Shown here: positions 46,892 to 55,942 of the stretch, one piece after another
Position numbering within the stretch: the first letter of the stretch is position 1
How the letters are laid out: every line of letters begins with the position of its first letter
DNA from: Stenotrophomonas maltophilia
Lineage (GTDB): Bacteria > Pseudomonadota > Gammaproteobacteria > Xanthomonadales > Xanthomonadaceae
Reading direction: 5' to 3'
Assembly (NCBI RefSeq): GCF_002205165.1
Contig: NZ_NIVS01000009.1
Coordinates: 124,001-188,000 of the forward strand
DNA: 64,000 bases
Notes under the pieces: generated by a model
Told to the model about the DNA's origin: nothing
Databases searched by the model: none
Seen by the model: the letters and a program-made list of their open reading frames with translations, nothing else
Position numbers and translations under genes: made by a program

Positions 46892-47239
46892 ATGTCCTCG
46901 CCCGAGACCACCGCCACCGCCCTCATTGCCCTGGATGCCATTGCTGACGGGGGTTTTGCCGACATCGATGCACGCATCGAAGGCGACAGCGAATCGGTGG
47001 TGCTGTACCGCGACGGTGATCAGGTGCGCGCCTGGCTGAACATCTGCCCGCACGCCGGGCGCCGGCTGGACTGGGCGCCGGGTCAGTTCCTCAAAAGCAA
47101 GGAAGGCCACCTGGTCTGCGCCGCACATGGCGCCTCGTTCTCGCTGGACAACGGCGACTGCGTGGCCGGGCCATGCCGCGGTGATCGGCTGCGCACGGTG
47201 CCGGTGCAGGTGCGCGACGGGCAGGTCTGGCTGGGGTGA
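46892..47239 (+). CDS. small Rieske [2Fe-2S] protein
   Basis: 115 residues that form a complete Rieske domain: CPHAG (Cys52, His54) and CAAHGASF (Cys76, His79) hold the cluster, and a C-terminal strand VPVQVRDGQVWLG follows. Its size is like NirD or the ferredoxin subunits of ring-hydroxylating dioxygenases, but no oxygenase or nitrite reductase gene is adjacent. The partner is unknown. An in-frame TTG at 46880 lies upstream; the ATG at 46892 is preferred. It is convergent with the SLC13 transporter with three bases between the stops. Confidence 0.85.
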   Translation: MSSPETTATALIALDAIADGGFADIDARIEGDSESVVLYRDGDQVRAWLNICPHAGRRLDWAPGQFLKSKEGHLVCAAHGASFSLDNGDCVAGPCRGDRLRTVPVQVRDGQVWLG

Positions 47240-47242
47240 TCC

Positions 47243-49090
47243 CTAGAACATCAGGTTGATCATCAGCACCACCACCACCGTATAGATCAACGACAGCGGT
47301 GCGCCGACGCGCCACAACTCGCGCGGGGTGTAATTGGCCGGGCCGGTGATCATCGAAATCACCGGGTTGGACGCCGTCATCAGGTTGTTGGACGCCGACA
47401 ACGCCACGATCAGCGCGAACGCCGTCGGGCTGCCACCGGCCGCCAGCGCCAGGTTCACCGCGATGGGCACCATCACGATCGTCGCGCCCACATGGCTGAT
47501 CACCAGCGAGAACATCGTGGTCAGCAAGGCCAGCGCGATCTCCAGCACCCACACCGGGATGCCGGTCGGCAGGCGGTCGATGGTGTGGCCGGCGATCCAT
47601 GCCGCCGCGCCACTGCTGTCCATCGCCCAGCCGAGCGGAATCAGCCCGGCCATCATGAACACCGTTTTCCAGTTGATCGAGGCGTAGGCCTCGTCCATGC
47701 GCAGCACGCCGGTGAGCAGCATGCCGGCCACGCCGGTCATCAGGGTCAGCGCCACCGGCAGCTTGGAGGTCAGCGCGATCAGGATGGTGATGGCGAAGAT
47801 GCTCATCGCGATCTTGAATTTGTGCGGCCGCTGCTCCCCCTTGGGGTAATCGGTGACCACCACGAAGTCGCGGCTCTTGGCCGCCTGCGCCAGGTCGGTC
47901 CAGATGCTGTGGAAGACCAGCATGTCGCCGGCGCGCAGCGCGACGTTGCGCACGTCTTCGCGGATCACCTGCTTGTCGCGGTTGATCGCCAGCAGGCTGA
48001 TGCCGCGCTGTTTGCGCAGGCGCAGGTCCGAGGCGCTCTTGCCGATCACATCGGAGGTCGGCGGCACCACCGCTTCGGAAATGCCGGCGCGGCTCGGGTT
48101 GAACAGATCGCCCAGGTGCTTCAGCCGCGACGACATCCGCAGGAACTGGTTCTGCGCGAAATCGCTGACCTGCTGGCGCGCGCCCATCACGCCGAGCACG
48201 CTGCCCACCCAGATCCGCATCTCCGCTGGCGGGGCCAGGCGGGTGTCGTTGCCGGTCTTGAGCGCCAGCAGCAGCGGCGCATCGTGCACGTTCTCGGCTT
48301 CGCCCAGGGTCATGCCGACCAGCGGGCTCTCGGCGGTGACCACCAGCTCGAACACATCGCCTTCGATGCCGTAGGTCTTGGCGAAGTAGCTTTCGGTGCG
48401 AGAGGGGGTGACGCCGTCGTTGGCCAGCGTCTCTTCTTCCACCAGCTTGCGGTCGCCGAAGTAGCGGAAGTACAGCAGCGAGGCGATCAGCAGCGCCACG
48501 CCGATCGGCAGCGGCGCGAACATGCGCAGCGGCTCGATGGTGGCCAGGCCGGAGGGCAGGTTGTTGTTGGCCGAGGCCAGCAGATCGTTGAGCAGGATCA
48601 GCGGCGAGTTGCCGACCATGGTCAGCGCGCCACCCATCACGATGGCCGCGGCGATCGGCAGCAGCAGGCGCTGCAGGGTCAGCCCGGTGCGCGCGGCCAG
48701 GCGCGAGGCGACCGGCAGGTACAGCGCCATCACCGAAGGGTTCTGCATGAACGAGGAGTTCAACCCGGCGATCGCCGTGGTCATCATCAGCAGGCGCGTT
48801 TCCACGCCATGCCCGCGCCGCAGCAGCCAGGCCGCCAAACGGTTCAAGGCCCCGGTGCGGTCCAGCCCCGCGCCGAGGATGGTGGTGGCGATGATGCTCA
48901 TCACCGCGTTACCGGAGAAGCCCCCGAAAATCTCTTCCGGGGCGATCAGGCCGGTGACGCCGAGCACCACCAGCACCACCAGCGCCACCACGTCGGCGCG
49001 GATGCGCTCGAACAGGAACATCGCCATCGTGAAGCCGACCAGCCCGAGAACGAGCTTCATGTCGGTAGTCAGCGTCAGCGCGGTATCCAT
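47243..49090 (-). CDS. SLC13-type (DASS) permease with two RCK_C domains
   Basis: 615 residues. The N-terminal transport half has about six helices with TGALNRLAAWLL, FMQNPSVMALYLPVASRL and MGGALTMVGNSPLILLNDLL. Two soluble TrkA-C/RCK_C domains follow at about 240-325 (VFELVVTAESPLVGMTLGEAE) and 345-420. The C-terminal helices contain SHVGATIVMVPIAVNLA and SASNNLMTASNPVISMITGPANYTPRELW. The inserted RCK_C domains suggest regulation by a nucleotide or other ligand. The substrate (sulfate, dicarboxylates or another anion) is unknown. An alternative start is the ATG at 49060. Confidence 0.88.
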   Translation of the reverse strand: MDTALTLTTDMKLVLGLVGFTMAMFLFERIRADVVALVVLVVLGVTGLIAPEEIFGGFSGNAVMSIIATTILGAGLDRTGALNRLAAWLLRRGHGVETRLLMMTTAIAGLNSSFMQNPSVMALYLPVASRLAARTGLTLQRLLLPIAAAIVMGGALTMVGNSPLILLNDLLASANNNLPSGLATIEPLRMFAPLPIGVALLIASLLYFRYFGDRKLVEEETLANDGVTPSRTESYFAKTYGIEGDVFELVVTAESPLVGMTLGEAENVHDAPLLLALKTGNDTRLAPPAEMRIWVGSVLGVMGARQQVSDFAQNQFLRMSSRLKHLGDLFNPSRAGISEAVVPPTSDVIGKSASDLRLRKQRGISLLAINRDKQVIREDVRNVALRAGDMLVFHSIWTDLAQAAKSRDFVVVTDYPKGEQRPHKFKIAMSIFAITILIALTSKLPVALTLMTGVAGMLLTGVLRMDEAYASINWKTVFMMAGLIPLGWAMDSSGAAAWIAGHTIDRLPTGIPVWVLEIALALLTTMFSLVISHVGATIVMVPIAVNLALAAGGSPTAFALIVALSASNNLMTASNPVISMITGPANYTPRELWRVGAPLSLIYTVVVVLMINLMF

Positions 49091-49114
49091 GGGGTGGCGC
49101 GGTTCCTTGTCGGA

Positions 49115-49849
49115 TCAGGTGCGGTCGTACAACAGGTCCCACACGCCATGGCCGAGTTTCTGGCCACGGGTTTCGAAATGGGTCTGCGGGCGCCATTCCG
49201 GCCGCTCCACCTGCCCGCGCGGGCCGGCACGGTTGGTCAGCCCGGCGGTGGCATCGAGCACGTCCCACATCTGCTCGGCATAGTCTTCCCAGTCCGTAGC
49301 GCAGTGCAGGCGGCCACCGACGCGCAGCTTGCGCACCAGCAGGTCGGCAAAGCCGGGCTGGATCAGGCGACGCTTGTTGTGGCGCTTCTTGTGCCACGGG
49401 TCCGGGAAATAGATGCGCACTTCATCCAGCGCGCCATCGGCGATTTCCTTCTCCAGCACCTCCACCGCATCGTGGTGGTACAGGCGCACGTGGTCGGCGT
49501 TGTCGTCGGCCAGGGCATTGAGCAGGCGGCCCACGCCGGGGGCGTGCACTTCCAGCCCGATGTAATCGCGGCTCGGGTCCTGCTGCGCGGCAAAACGCAG
49601 CGCGGCACCGTTGCCGAAGCCGATTTCCAGCACCTTGTGCGCATCGCGCCCGAAGGTGGCCTGCAGATCGCGCGGCTCACCGGTGAAATCCAGCCCGAAA
49701 CGCGGCCAGCGATCATCGAATGCCCGCTGCTGGGCGGGGGTGAAGCGGCCTTGGCGCAGCACGAAACTGCGGACCTCGCGGCGGCCTTCGGTGATGGTGA
49801 AAGGCTTGGGCGGCGCCTTGGCACCGGCGCTGTCGAAAGGATTGGTCAT
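49115..49849 (-). CDS. trmB: tRNA (guanine46-N7)-methyltransferase
   Basis: 244 residues. The SAM-binding site is in [35 protein letters not shown]. The catalytic and tRNA-binding segment is [36 protein letters not shown] and [22 protein letters not shown] complete the family pattern. It methylates G46 in the variable loop of tRNAs. The start A at 49849 is also the last base of the thiG stop (TGATG), so translation is coupled to thiG. Confidence 0.96.
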   Translation of the reverse strand: MTNPFDSAGAKAPPKPFTITEGRREVRSFVLRQGRFTPAQQRAFDDRWPRFGLDFTGEPRDLQATFGRDAHKVLEIGFGNGAALRFAAQQDPSRDYIGLEVHAPGVGRLLNALADDNADHVRLYHHDAVEVLEKEIADGALDEVRIYFPDPWHKKRHNKRRLIQPGFADLLVRKLRVGGRLHCATDWEDYAEQMWDVLDATAGLTNRAGPRGQVERPEWRPQTHFETRGQKLGHGVWDLLYDRT

Positions 49850-50643
49850 CAGCCGATCAACCCGTCGATCGGCGAGGAGGCACTGGCGTAGCGCTTGCGC
49901 GGAATGCGGCCGGCCAGGAAGGCCTCGCGGCCCGCTTCCACGGCCTTGCGCATCGCGCTGGCCATCATGACCGGGTTGCGCGCGCCGGCGATGGCGGTGT
50001 TCATCAGCACGCCATCGCAGCCCAGCTCCATCGCGATCGCCGCATCGGAGGCGGTGCCGACGCCGGCATCGACGATGATCGGCACCTTGGCGTCTTCGAT
50101 GATCTGCAGCAGGTTGTACTTGTTCTGGATGCCCAGGCCCGAACCGATCGGCGCGGCCAGCGGCATCACCGCAGCGCAGCCGATCTCTTCCAGGCGCTTG
50201 GCCAGTATCGGATCGTCGGAGGTATAGACCATCACCTCGAAGCCATCCTTGACCAGCTGCTCGGCGGCCTTGAGGGTCTGCACCACATCCGGGTACAGGC
50301 TCTTCTGGTCGCCCAGCACTTCCAGCTTGGTCAGGTTGTGGCCGTCCAGCAGCTCGCGGGCCAGCCGGCACGTGCGTACGGCATCCTCGGCGGTATAGCA
50401 GCCGGCGGTGTTGGGCAGGATGGTGTAACGGTCCGGCGGCAGCACGTCGAGCAGGTTCGGCTCGCCCGGGTTCTGCCCGATGTTGGTGCGGCGGATCGCC
50501 ACGGTGACGATCCGGGCGCCGGCGGCCTCGGTGGCCAGGCGGGTTTCTTCCAGATCCTTGAACTTGCCGGTGCCGGTGAGCAGGCGGGAAGCATAGGTCT
50601 TGCCGGCGATCACCAGCGAATCAGTAGGGACAGGTGCATTCAT
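49849..50643 (-). CDS. thiG: thiazole synthase
   Basis: 264 residues in a TIM barrel. The Schiff-base lysine lies in [10 protein letters not shown] (Lys106). [35 protein letters not shown] and [37 protein letters not shown] are family blocks. It condenses deoxyxylulose phosphate, dehydroglycine and ThiS-thiocarboxylate to the thiazole of thiamine. ThiS is encoded 38 bases upstream, so the operon is thiS-thiG-trmB. No thiamine riboswitch is recognisable upstream. Confidence 0.97.
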   Translation of the reverse strand: MNAPVPTDSLVIAGKTYASRLLTGTGKFKDLEETRLATEAAGARIVTVAIRRTNIGQNPGEPNLLDVLPPDRYTILPNTAGCYTAEDAVRTCRLARELLDGHNLTKLEVLGDQKSLYPDVVQTLKAAEQLVKDGFEVMVYTSDDPILAKRLEEIGCAAVMPLAAPIGSGLGIQNKYNLLQIIEDAKVPIIVDAGVGTASDAAIAMELGCDGVLMNTAIAGARNPVMMASAMRKAVEAGREAFLAGRIPRKRYASASSPIDGLIG

Positions 50644-50681
50644 GGCCCGAATTATCGCCTATCGCGCGTCACGATGCTGCC

Positions 50682-50882
50682 TCAGCCGCCACCCAGCGCA
50701 TGCACGATCTCGACCACGTCGCCTTCGCACAGGCCATGGCTGGCGTGCCGGCTGCGGGTCACGATCTCACCGTTGACCTCGACCGCCACCCGGCGCTCGA
50801 GCAGCTGCTCGCTGAGCAGCAGGTCATGGACGGTGGCGGTGTGCGGAAGCTGGCGGTTCTCGCCGTTGAGCTGGATGTTCAT
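50682..50882 (-). CDS. thiS: sulfur carrier protein ThiS
   Basis: 66 residues with a beta-grasp fold (MNIQLNGENRQLP, VHDLLLSEQLLERRVAVEVNGEIV, HGLCEGDVVEIVHAL), ending in Gly-Gly-Gly. The terminal Gly carries the thiocarboxylate. It delivers sulfur to ThiG, encoded next. The ATG at 50882 is chosen; an in-frame ATG at 50900 adds six residues. Confidence 0.93.
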   Translation of the reverse strand: MNIQLNGENRQLPHTATVHDLLLSEQLLERRVAVEVNGEIVTRSRHASHGLCEGDVVEIVHALGGG

Positions 50883-51087
50883 GACGGTATTGTCCCCCAA
50901 TCACCCCACAGTGCGTACCCTGTGCGCCCCGCGGCAGAGGTGCCGCGAGCGCCAGGCCAACGATGGCCGGGCGGCGGGGCTGGGGCGTTCATGCCGCAGC
51001 GCAGCGTGATGCGGGCCGGGTGCAGTGGAAACATGGCACCGTGCGCCGGCGTACGTCCGCCGTCTTCCCCACCCTCAAGGAGTTTTC

Positions 51088-52917
51088 ATGTTGCTCAGCA
51101 AACGCCCGATCCGTTCCCTCATGGCCGTGGCCATCGCCCTGGCGGCGGTGCCGGCCATGGCACAGTCGCCGTACACCAAGACCGTCTTCATCGGCGACAG
51201 CCTGACCGACGCCGGCTACTTCCGCCCGCTGCTGCCGGCCGCGGTGCGGCCGGTGACTGGCCAGTTCACCACCAACCCGGGCTGGACCTGGGCTGAGCAC
51301 GTGGCCAACTACTACGGCACCAACGGCGCTGCCCACGGCAACGGCCAGAACGGTGACAACTACGCCATCGGCGGCGCCCGTGTCGGCGTGGACACCAGCC
51401 AGGTGCTCGCCCCGGGTACCCCGGCGGTGCCGGTGTACTCGCTCAAGACCCAGACCGCGCAGTACCTGGCGGCCAACGGTGGCAAGGCCGACCCGAACGC
51501 GCTGTACACCGTGTGGGGCGGTGCCAATGACCTGTTCGCCATCCAGGCCGGCGCACCGCTGGTCCCGACCCTGACCGGTGCCGTCACCGACCAGGTCGGC
51601 ATCGTCGGCACCCTGAAAGCTGCTGGCGCCGAGTACATCGTGGTGCCGACCATTCCGGACGTCGGCCTCACCCCGGGCGCCCGCGCCGGTGGCCCGGCCG
51701 GCATGGCCGCCGGTACCGCGCTGGCCAAGGCCTACAACGACGCCCTGTTCGGTGGCCTGAAGGCCGCCGGCCTGCAGGTGATTCCGGTGGATACCTTCCA
51801 CATCCTGCAGGAAATCGTCGCCAACCCGGGCCAGTACGGCTTCGTCAACGTGACCAGCCCGGCCTGCACCACGGCCTCCTCGCTGACCTGCAACCCGACC
51901 AGCTACGTCACCCCGGACGCCGCTAACAGCTACGTGTTCGCCGACGGTGTGCACCCGACCACCGCCACCCACGAGATGCTGGGCCAGTACACCCTGTCGA
52001 TCCTGGAAGCCCCGCGCAACCAGCAGATCCTGACCCACTCGGCGCAGACCATCGGCCGCTCGCGTGCTGACCAGGTCAGCTGGCACGTGGATGGCCGTCC
52101 GGCCGACGGCCTGAGCTGGTGGGGCAACCTGCGCGGCGACATGCAGCGCTACGCCCACGCCGATCTGTACGACGGCATGGCCCCGGCCGGCCTGTTCGGC
52201 GTGGACTGGGCGCGGGATGGCATGGTGGTCGGCGGCTTCGCCGGCTATGGCCGCATGGACGCCGATTTCGGCAACAACAAGGGCGACTTCACCCAGTCCG
52301 ACACCACGCTGGGCCTGTTCGCCGGCTGGTACGGCGAGCGCGCCTGGGTCAACGGCCAGCTCAGCTACAGCTGGCTGGACTACGACGTGACCCGCAAGCT
52401 GCAGCTCGGCCCGGCCACGCGCATCCACAAGGGTTCTCCGGAAGGCAGCAACCTGACCGCCGCGTTGAACGCCGGCTACGAGTTCGGCACCGAGGGCGGC
52501 TTCCGCCACGGTCCGGTCGCCGCCGTGATCTGGCAGAAGGTCAAGCTGGATGGCTACACCGAGTCCAACCCGAGCGCCTCGGCGCTGGGCTACGGCGACC
52601 AGGACACGGATTCGACCGTCGGCCGCGTCGGCTGGCAGGCCCGTTTCGATGGCGGCAACGTCAAGCCGTACGTGCAGGTCACCTATGACCACGAGTTCGA
52701 GGACAGCAAGCAGGCCAGCGCCTGGCTGCAGTCCATGCCGGACGTGGGCATGTACAAGGTGCCGGGCCTGGAGTTCGACCGGAACTACGCCACCGCCGTG
52801 CTGGGTGCGCGCCTGAACCTGTGGGGCCTGAGCAGCAACATCGGCATGAGCACCACCACGATGCAGAAGCGTGCACGTGACGTCTCGCTGTTCGCCAGCT
52901 TTGGCGCCAGCTTCTGA
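51088..52917 (+). CDS. GDSL autotransporter esterase/lipase (EstA-like)
   Basis: 609 residues. The signal peptide ends at AMAQ. The passenger domain is a GDSL hydrolase: FIGDSLTDAGYF (Ser38), a GGANDLF block, and FADGVHPT with catalytic Asp286 and His289. After about residue 330 comes a 12-stranded autotransporter barrel ending VSLFASFGASF with the terminal Phe. The passenger is displayed at the cell surface and cleaves ester-linked lipids. AAGGAG at 51077-51082 precedes the ATG. The gene is monocistronic, with a terminator downstream, and is divergent from thiS. Confidence 0.95.
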   Translation: MLLSKRPIRSLMAVAIALAAVPAMAQSPYTKTVFIGDSLTDAGYFRPLLPAAVRPVTGQFTTNPGWTWAEHVANYYGTNGAAHGNGQNGDNYAIGGARVGVDTSQVLAPGTPAVPVYSLKTQTAQYLAANGGKADPNALYTVWGGANDLFAIQAGAPLVPTLTGAVTDQVGIVGTLKAAGAEYIVVPTIPDVGLTPGARAGGPAGMAAGTALAKAYNDALFGGLKAAGLQVIPVDTFHILQEIVANPGQYGFVNVTSPACTTASSLTCNPTSYVTPDAANSYVFADGVHPTTATHEMLGQYTLSILEAPRNQQILTHSAQTIGRSRADQVSWHVDGRPADGLSWWGNLRGDMQRYAHADLYDGMAPAGLFGVDWARDGMVVGGFAGYGRMDADFGNNKGDFTQSDTTLGLFAGWYGERAWVNGQLSYSWLDYDVTRKLQLGPATRIHKGSPEGSNLTAALNAGYEFGTEGGFRHGPVAAVIWQKVKLDGYTESNPSASALGYGDQDTDSTVGRVGWQARFDGGNVKPYVQVTYDHEFEDSKQASAWLQSMPDVGMYKVPGLEFDRNYATAVLGARLNLWGLSSNIGMSTTTMQKRARDVSLFASFGASF

Positions 52918-52974
52918 TCCAACGTGCGCAGTGCCCGTTCGCGGGCGCCGCGCACGGCGGCGGAAAACGTGAAA

Positions 52975-53007
52975 CAACGGGCGGCCCGGTGCCGCCCGTT
53001 GCGTTTG
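52975..53007 (+). terminator. terminator after the autotransporter gene
   Basis: CAACGGGCGGC-CCGGT-GCCGCCCGTTG is an 11-bp perfect stem followed by CGTTTG. Confidence 0.8.
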
Positions 53008-53041
53008 AGGGCCCCGCCCGAATAGACTTACGCCGCGCCTT

Positions 53042-53115
53042 GCGGGTGTAGCTCAATGGTAGAGCTGTAGCTTCCCAAGCTACTGACGAGGGTTCGATTC
53101 CCTTCACCCGCTCCA
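53042..53115 (+). tRNA. tRNA-Gly (anticodon CCC)
   Basis: 74 bases. The acceptor stem GCGGGTG pairs with CACCCGC, then discriminator T and an encoded CCA. The D arm contains AGCTCAATGGTAGAGCT. The anticodon arm GTAGC-TTCCCAA-GCTAC gives CCC at positions 34-36, reading GGG codons. The T arm is GAGGG-TTCGATT-CCCTT (one mismatch at most). No integrase gene or repeated 3' end is visible nearby. Confidence 0.97.
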
Positions 53116-53224
53116 TAATCCACTGGGCTTTCGTGGAGACCGGCGTTCCGTCACTTCAGGACGACCCGCTATCCAACCCCCAACGCTGCAAGCGCACGAC
53201 ATCGAGCGCCGGCAACAGGTGAGG

Positions 53225-53431
53225 TCAATTGGGTGGATTGCATCCGGTGGAATTTTTCAAACACCGTGAGAGTGCGCCGTAGCACAGAACTTGGCCGGTT
53301 GGTTTGGCCATGCACGCTTGATAGGCGATGTAACAAGCATCACAGGGCGTCGATTGAGCAGTGGCAGAGCCAATGCCCAGCGTGAGCGCGACAGCCGCAA
53401 TAGCAACAGACAGCCTGAGTCCAATCTTCAT
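53225..53431 (-). CDS. small secreted Cys-rich protein
   Basis: 68 residues. A clear signal peptide (MKIGLRLSVAIAAVALTLGIGSATAQ) is followed by a 42-residue mature part with six Cys (positions 30, 33, 40, 50, 57, 64), enough for three disulfides, plus Tyr, Ala and Asn-rich turns. GGAGA lies upstream of the ATG. I recognise no family. It sits between tRNA-Gly and rimK, opposite in orientation, in a stretch that looks AT-richer than its neighbours. Secretion and a compact disulfide fold are inferred; its role is unknown. Confidence 0.65.
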   Translation of the reverse strand: MKIGLRLSVAIAAVALTLGIGSATAQSTPCDACYIAYQACMAKPTGQVLCYGALSRCLKNSTGCNPPN

Positions 53432-53657
53432 GCCATGTCTCCGTTGATCGCCCTCCATGGGCGCAACTGACGCTACAGACAGTGTGGTGCCCTTTCAATC
53501 TTGCAGTGCCGCATCCGCGATGATCAGGCTCGGACCTGTCAGGCCATGCTGGCACCAGCGTGGCCGGGTCCCGCCGCACATCCACTTCGGCGGGGACTGA
53601 CACCTCGGCCACACACGCCACACGCTATGCTTCGCGCTTTCCAGCCCCTGCGCCGCG

Positions 53658-54551
53658 ATGAAACTCGCCATCCTGTCCCGCAACAGCAAGCTGTACTCCA
53701 CGCGTCGCCTGGTGGAGGCTGCACGTGCGCGCGGCCATACCGTGCGCATCCTCGATCCGCTGCGCTGCTACATGCGGATCGCCGCGGATGGCTTCACCAT
53801 GCATTACAAGGGGCGGCCGATCACCGGGGTGGACGCGGTGATCCCGCGCATCGGCGCCTCGGTCACTCGCTACGGGACGGCCGTGCTGCGCCAGTTCGAG
53901 ATGATGGGCGCGCGTACGCCCAACCCCTCCGATGCGATCCTGCGCGCCCGCGACAAGCTGCGTGCCCACCAGATCCTGGCCTCCAAGGGCATCGACATGC
54001 CGGTCACGGTGTTCGGTGACAACCCGGACGACACCGTCGATCTGCTCTCCATGCTGGGCCCACCGCCACACGTGGTGAAGCTCAACGAAGGCACGCAGGG
54101 CCGCGGCGTGATCCTGACCGAGAAGGCCAGCGCCTCGCGCGGCATCGTGGAGGCGCTGCGCGGGCTGTACGCCAACTTCCTCATGCAGGAGTTCATCGGC
54201 GAGGCGCAGGGGGCCGACCTGCGCTGCCTGGTGGTGGGCGATCAGGTGGTCGGGGCGATGCAGCGGCAGGCCCCGGAGGGCGATTTCCGCTCCAACCTGC
54301 ATGCCGGCGGCAGTGCCCGGGCGGCCAAGGCCAGCCGGGCCGAGCAGCTGGTGGCGGTGCGCTCGGCCAAGGCGCTGGGCCTGGGCGTGGCCGGGGTGGA
54401 CCTGATCCGCTCCAGCCGCGGCCCGCTGGTGCTGGAGGTCAACTCCACGCCGGGGCTGGAAGGCATCGAGGCGATCTGCCAGGCCGACCTGGCCGGGCGC
54501 ATCATCGATCACGTCGCGTCCCTTAAAAAGTCAGCAAATACAAAGGGTTGA
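53658..54551 (+). CDS. rimK: RimK, ATP-grasp glutamate ligase
   Basis: 297 residues. An N-terminal domain ([27 protein letters not shown]) precedes the ATP-grasp fold with [51 protein letters not shown] and the metal-binding [14 protein letters not shown]. RimK adds glutamates to the C-terminus of ribosomal protein S6 (RpsF), and in some species makes poly-glutamate. The typical partner genes rimA and rimB are not adjacent. A terminator follows 117 bases after the stop. Confidence 0.95.
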   Translation: MKLAILSRNSKLYSTRRLVEAARARGHTVRILDPLRCYMRIAADGFTMHYKGRPITGVDAVIPRIGASVTRYGTAVLRQFEMMGARTPNPSDAILRARDKLRAHQILASKGIDMPVTVFGDNPDDTVDLLSMLGPPPHVVKLNEGTQGRGVILTEKASASRGIVEALRGLYANFLMQEFIGEAQGADLRCLVVGDQVVGAMQRQAPEGDFRSNLHAGGSARAAKASRAEQLVAVRSAKALGLGVAGVDLIRSSRGPLVLEVNSTPGLEGIEAICQADLAGRIIDHVASLKKSANTKG

Positions 54552-54667
54552 TACTGGTTTGCAACGCGGGCCAGGGTCTTAACATCGGTTTAATCGGGCC
54601 GGGCGTAGGCTCTGTCGAACCGCAGCTCTGCCCTCCTCAGCAGGATCGGTAATCGGGAAACACCTTC

Positions 54668-54697
54668 AGGCCCAGGCGGAAACGCCTGGGCCTTTTT
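54668..54697 (+). terminator. terminator upstream of the secreted-protein/two-component operon
   Basis: AGGCCCAGGCG-GAAA-CGCCTGGGCCT with a T5 tail: an 11-bp stem and a GAAA loop. It ends rimK transcription, or a short RNA starting after rimK. Confidence 0.92.
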
Positions 54698-54778
54698 CTC
54701 CCTGACCAACAGCACTTGCTGCCACTGGCAGGCCCGGCATACATTCGGCGTTCACTTCAAAGCACGGATCAGCTCGAC

Positions 54779-55252
54779 ATGAAGCGTTTGACAATGGCCA
54801 TGGCGGCCGCAGCACTGGCACTGGCAATGGGAAGCGCCGCCGCGGCGCCGAAGAACAAGGAAATCTTTGAGCCCGGCAAGCCGATGGCTGAACAGATCAC
54901 CAAGATCGAAGCAGACTTGAGCAACGGCGAGACCTACTCGGAAATCACCGTGGATCAGCGCAGCCGGGTCCGGCAGGCCTTGGGGCATATGCGTGGCATC
55001 ATCGAGCGGAGCGGCGGCGAGGGTTCCTTGTCTGCAGCCAGCCGCACCGAACTGTTCAACGACCAGCAGGTGGTGAACACCGTTTTGACACAGGCGCGCG
55101 AAGATAGCCGTCTAATATGCAGGCGTGAGCGCGTGGTGGGCTCCAACATGCCGCAGACGCAGTGCATGACGGTCGCCCAGCGGGAACGGATCAAGAACAC
55201 GTCCCAGAGCAGCATGGACCAAGCGCAGCGCGTCGGTCGTTTCTCCAACTAG
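54779..55252 (+). CDS. secreted protein preceding a two-component system
   Basis: 157 residues. The signal peptide MKRLTMAMAAAALALAMGSAAA is probably cleaved near residue 22. The mature part is mostly helical and charged (IEADLSNGETYSEITVDQRSRVRQALGHMRGIIE) and has two Cys (LICRRER, TQCMTVAQRERIK) that could form a disulfide. It lacks a known domain. The response regulator gene begins eight bases after its stop, so the three genes form one operon and the protein may modulate the sensor in the periplasm. The N-terminal start at 54779 is favoured over an upstream ATG at 54716. Confidence 0.75.
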   Translation: MKRLTMAMAAAALALAMGSAAAAPKNKEIFEPGKPMAEQITKIEADLSNGETYSEITVDQRSRVRQALGHMRGIIERSGGEGSLSAASRTELFNDQQVVNTVLTQAREDSRLICRRERVVGSNMPQTQCMTVAQRERIKNTSQSSMDQAQRVGRFSN

Positions 55253-55260
55253 AGGTCACA

Positions 55261-55938
55261 GTGCGAATCCTTGTAATCGAAGACAACAGCGACATTGCCG
55301 CCAACCTGGGCGACTACCTCGAGGACCGCGGGCACACCGTGGACTTCGCGGCCGATGGCGTCACCGGCCTGCACCTGGCGGTCGTCCATGAGTTCGACGC
55401 GATCGTGCTGGATCTCAACCTGCCTGGCATGGATGGGATCGAGGTCTGCCGCAAGCTTCGCAATGAAGCACGCAAGCAGACCCCGGTGCTGATGCTGACG
55501 GCTCGCGATTCCCTGGATAACAAACTGGCCGGCTTCGATTCCGGTGCCGATGACTACCTGATCAAGCCGTTCGCGCTGCAGGAGGTCGAGGTGCGTCTGA
55601 ACGCCCTGTCGCGTCGCGGCAAGGGCGTGCAGACCCGCGTGCTGGAAACCGGCGATCTGGAATACAACCTGGACACGCTGGAAGTGCGCCGGCAGGGCAA
55701 GCTGCTGCAGCTCAACCCGACCGCACTGAAGATCCTGCAGGCGCTGATGGAGGCCGCACCGGCCGTCGTCACCCGCCAGGAACTGGAAACCCGCGTCTGG
55801 GGCGAAGAGCTCCCGGATTCGGACTCCCTGCGCGTGCACATCCATGGCCTGCGCGCCGTAGTCGACAAGCCCTTCGAAGTGCCGATGATCCAGACCCGCC
55901 ATGGCATCGGATACCGCATCGCCGCGCCGGAAGCCTGA
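55261..55938 (+). CDS. OmpR/PhoB-family response regulator, ColR-like
   Basis: 225 residues from a GTG at 55261 with AGAGGT just upstream. The receiver domain has MRILVIEDNSD, the phosphorylated Asp51 in IVLDLNLPGMDG, and LTARD and DDYLIKPFAL. The C-terminal winged helix contains LLQLNPTALKILQALME and SLRVHIHGLRAVVDKPF. The receiver sequence is close to Pseudomonas ColR, which regulates envelope integrity and metal response. Five bases separate it from the histidine kinase start. Confidence 0.92.
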   Translation: MRILVIEDNSDIAANLGDYLEDRGHTVDFAADGVTGLHLAVVHEFDAIVLDLNLPGMDGIEVCRKLRNEARKQTPVLMLTARDSLDNKLAGFDSGADDYLIKPFALQEVEVRLNALSRRGKGVQTRVLETGDLEYNLDTLEVRRQGKLLQLNPTALKILQALMEAAPAVVTRQELETRVWGEELPDSDSLRVHIHGLRAVVDKPFEVPMIQTRHGIGYRIAAPEA

Positions 55939-55942
55939 TCCG

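Noticed and set aside
50883..51087. Thiamine (TPP) riboswitch upstream of thiS
   Set aside because: I could not find the conserved TPP core elements in the minus-strand leader; the gap is only 205 bases and holds no matching fold.
53042..53657. Genomic island integrated at tRNA-Gly
   Set aside because: There is no integrase, no repeated tRNA 3' end and only one small gene before rimK. A small insertion remains possible, but an island is not supported.
54552..54700. Small RNA between rimK and the secreted-protein gene
   Set aside because: The strong terminator at 54668-54697 is adequately explained as the end of rimK; I saw no convincing promoter after rimK.
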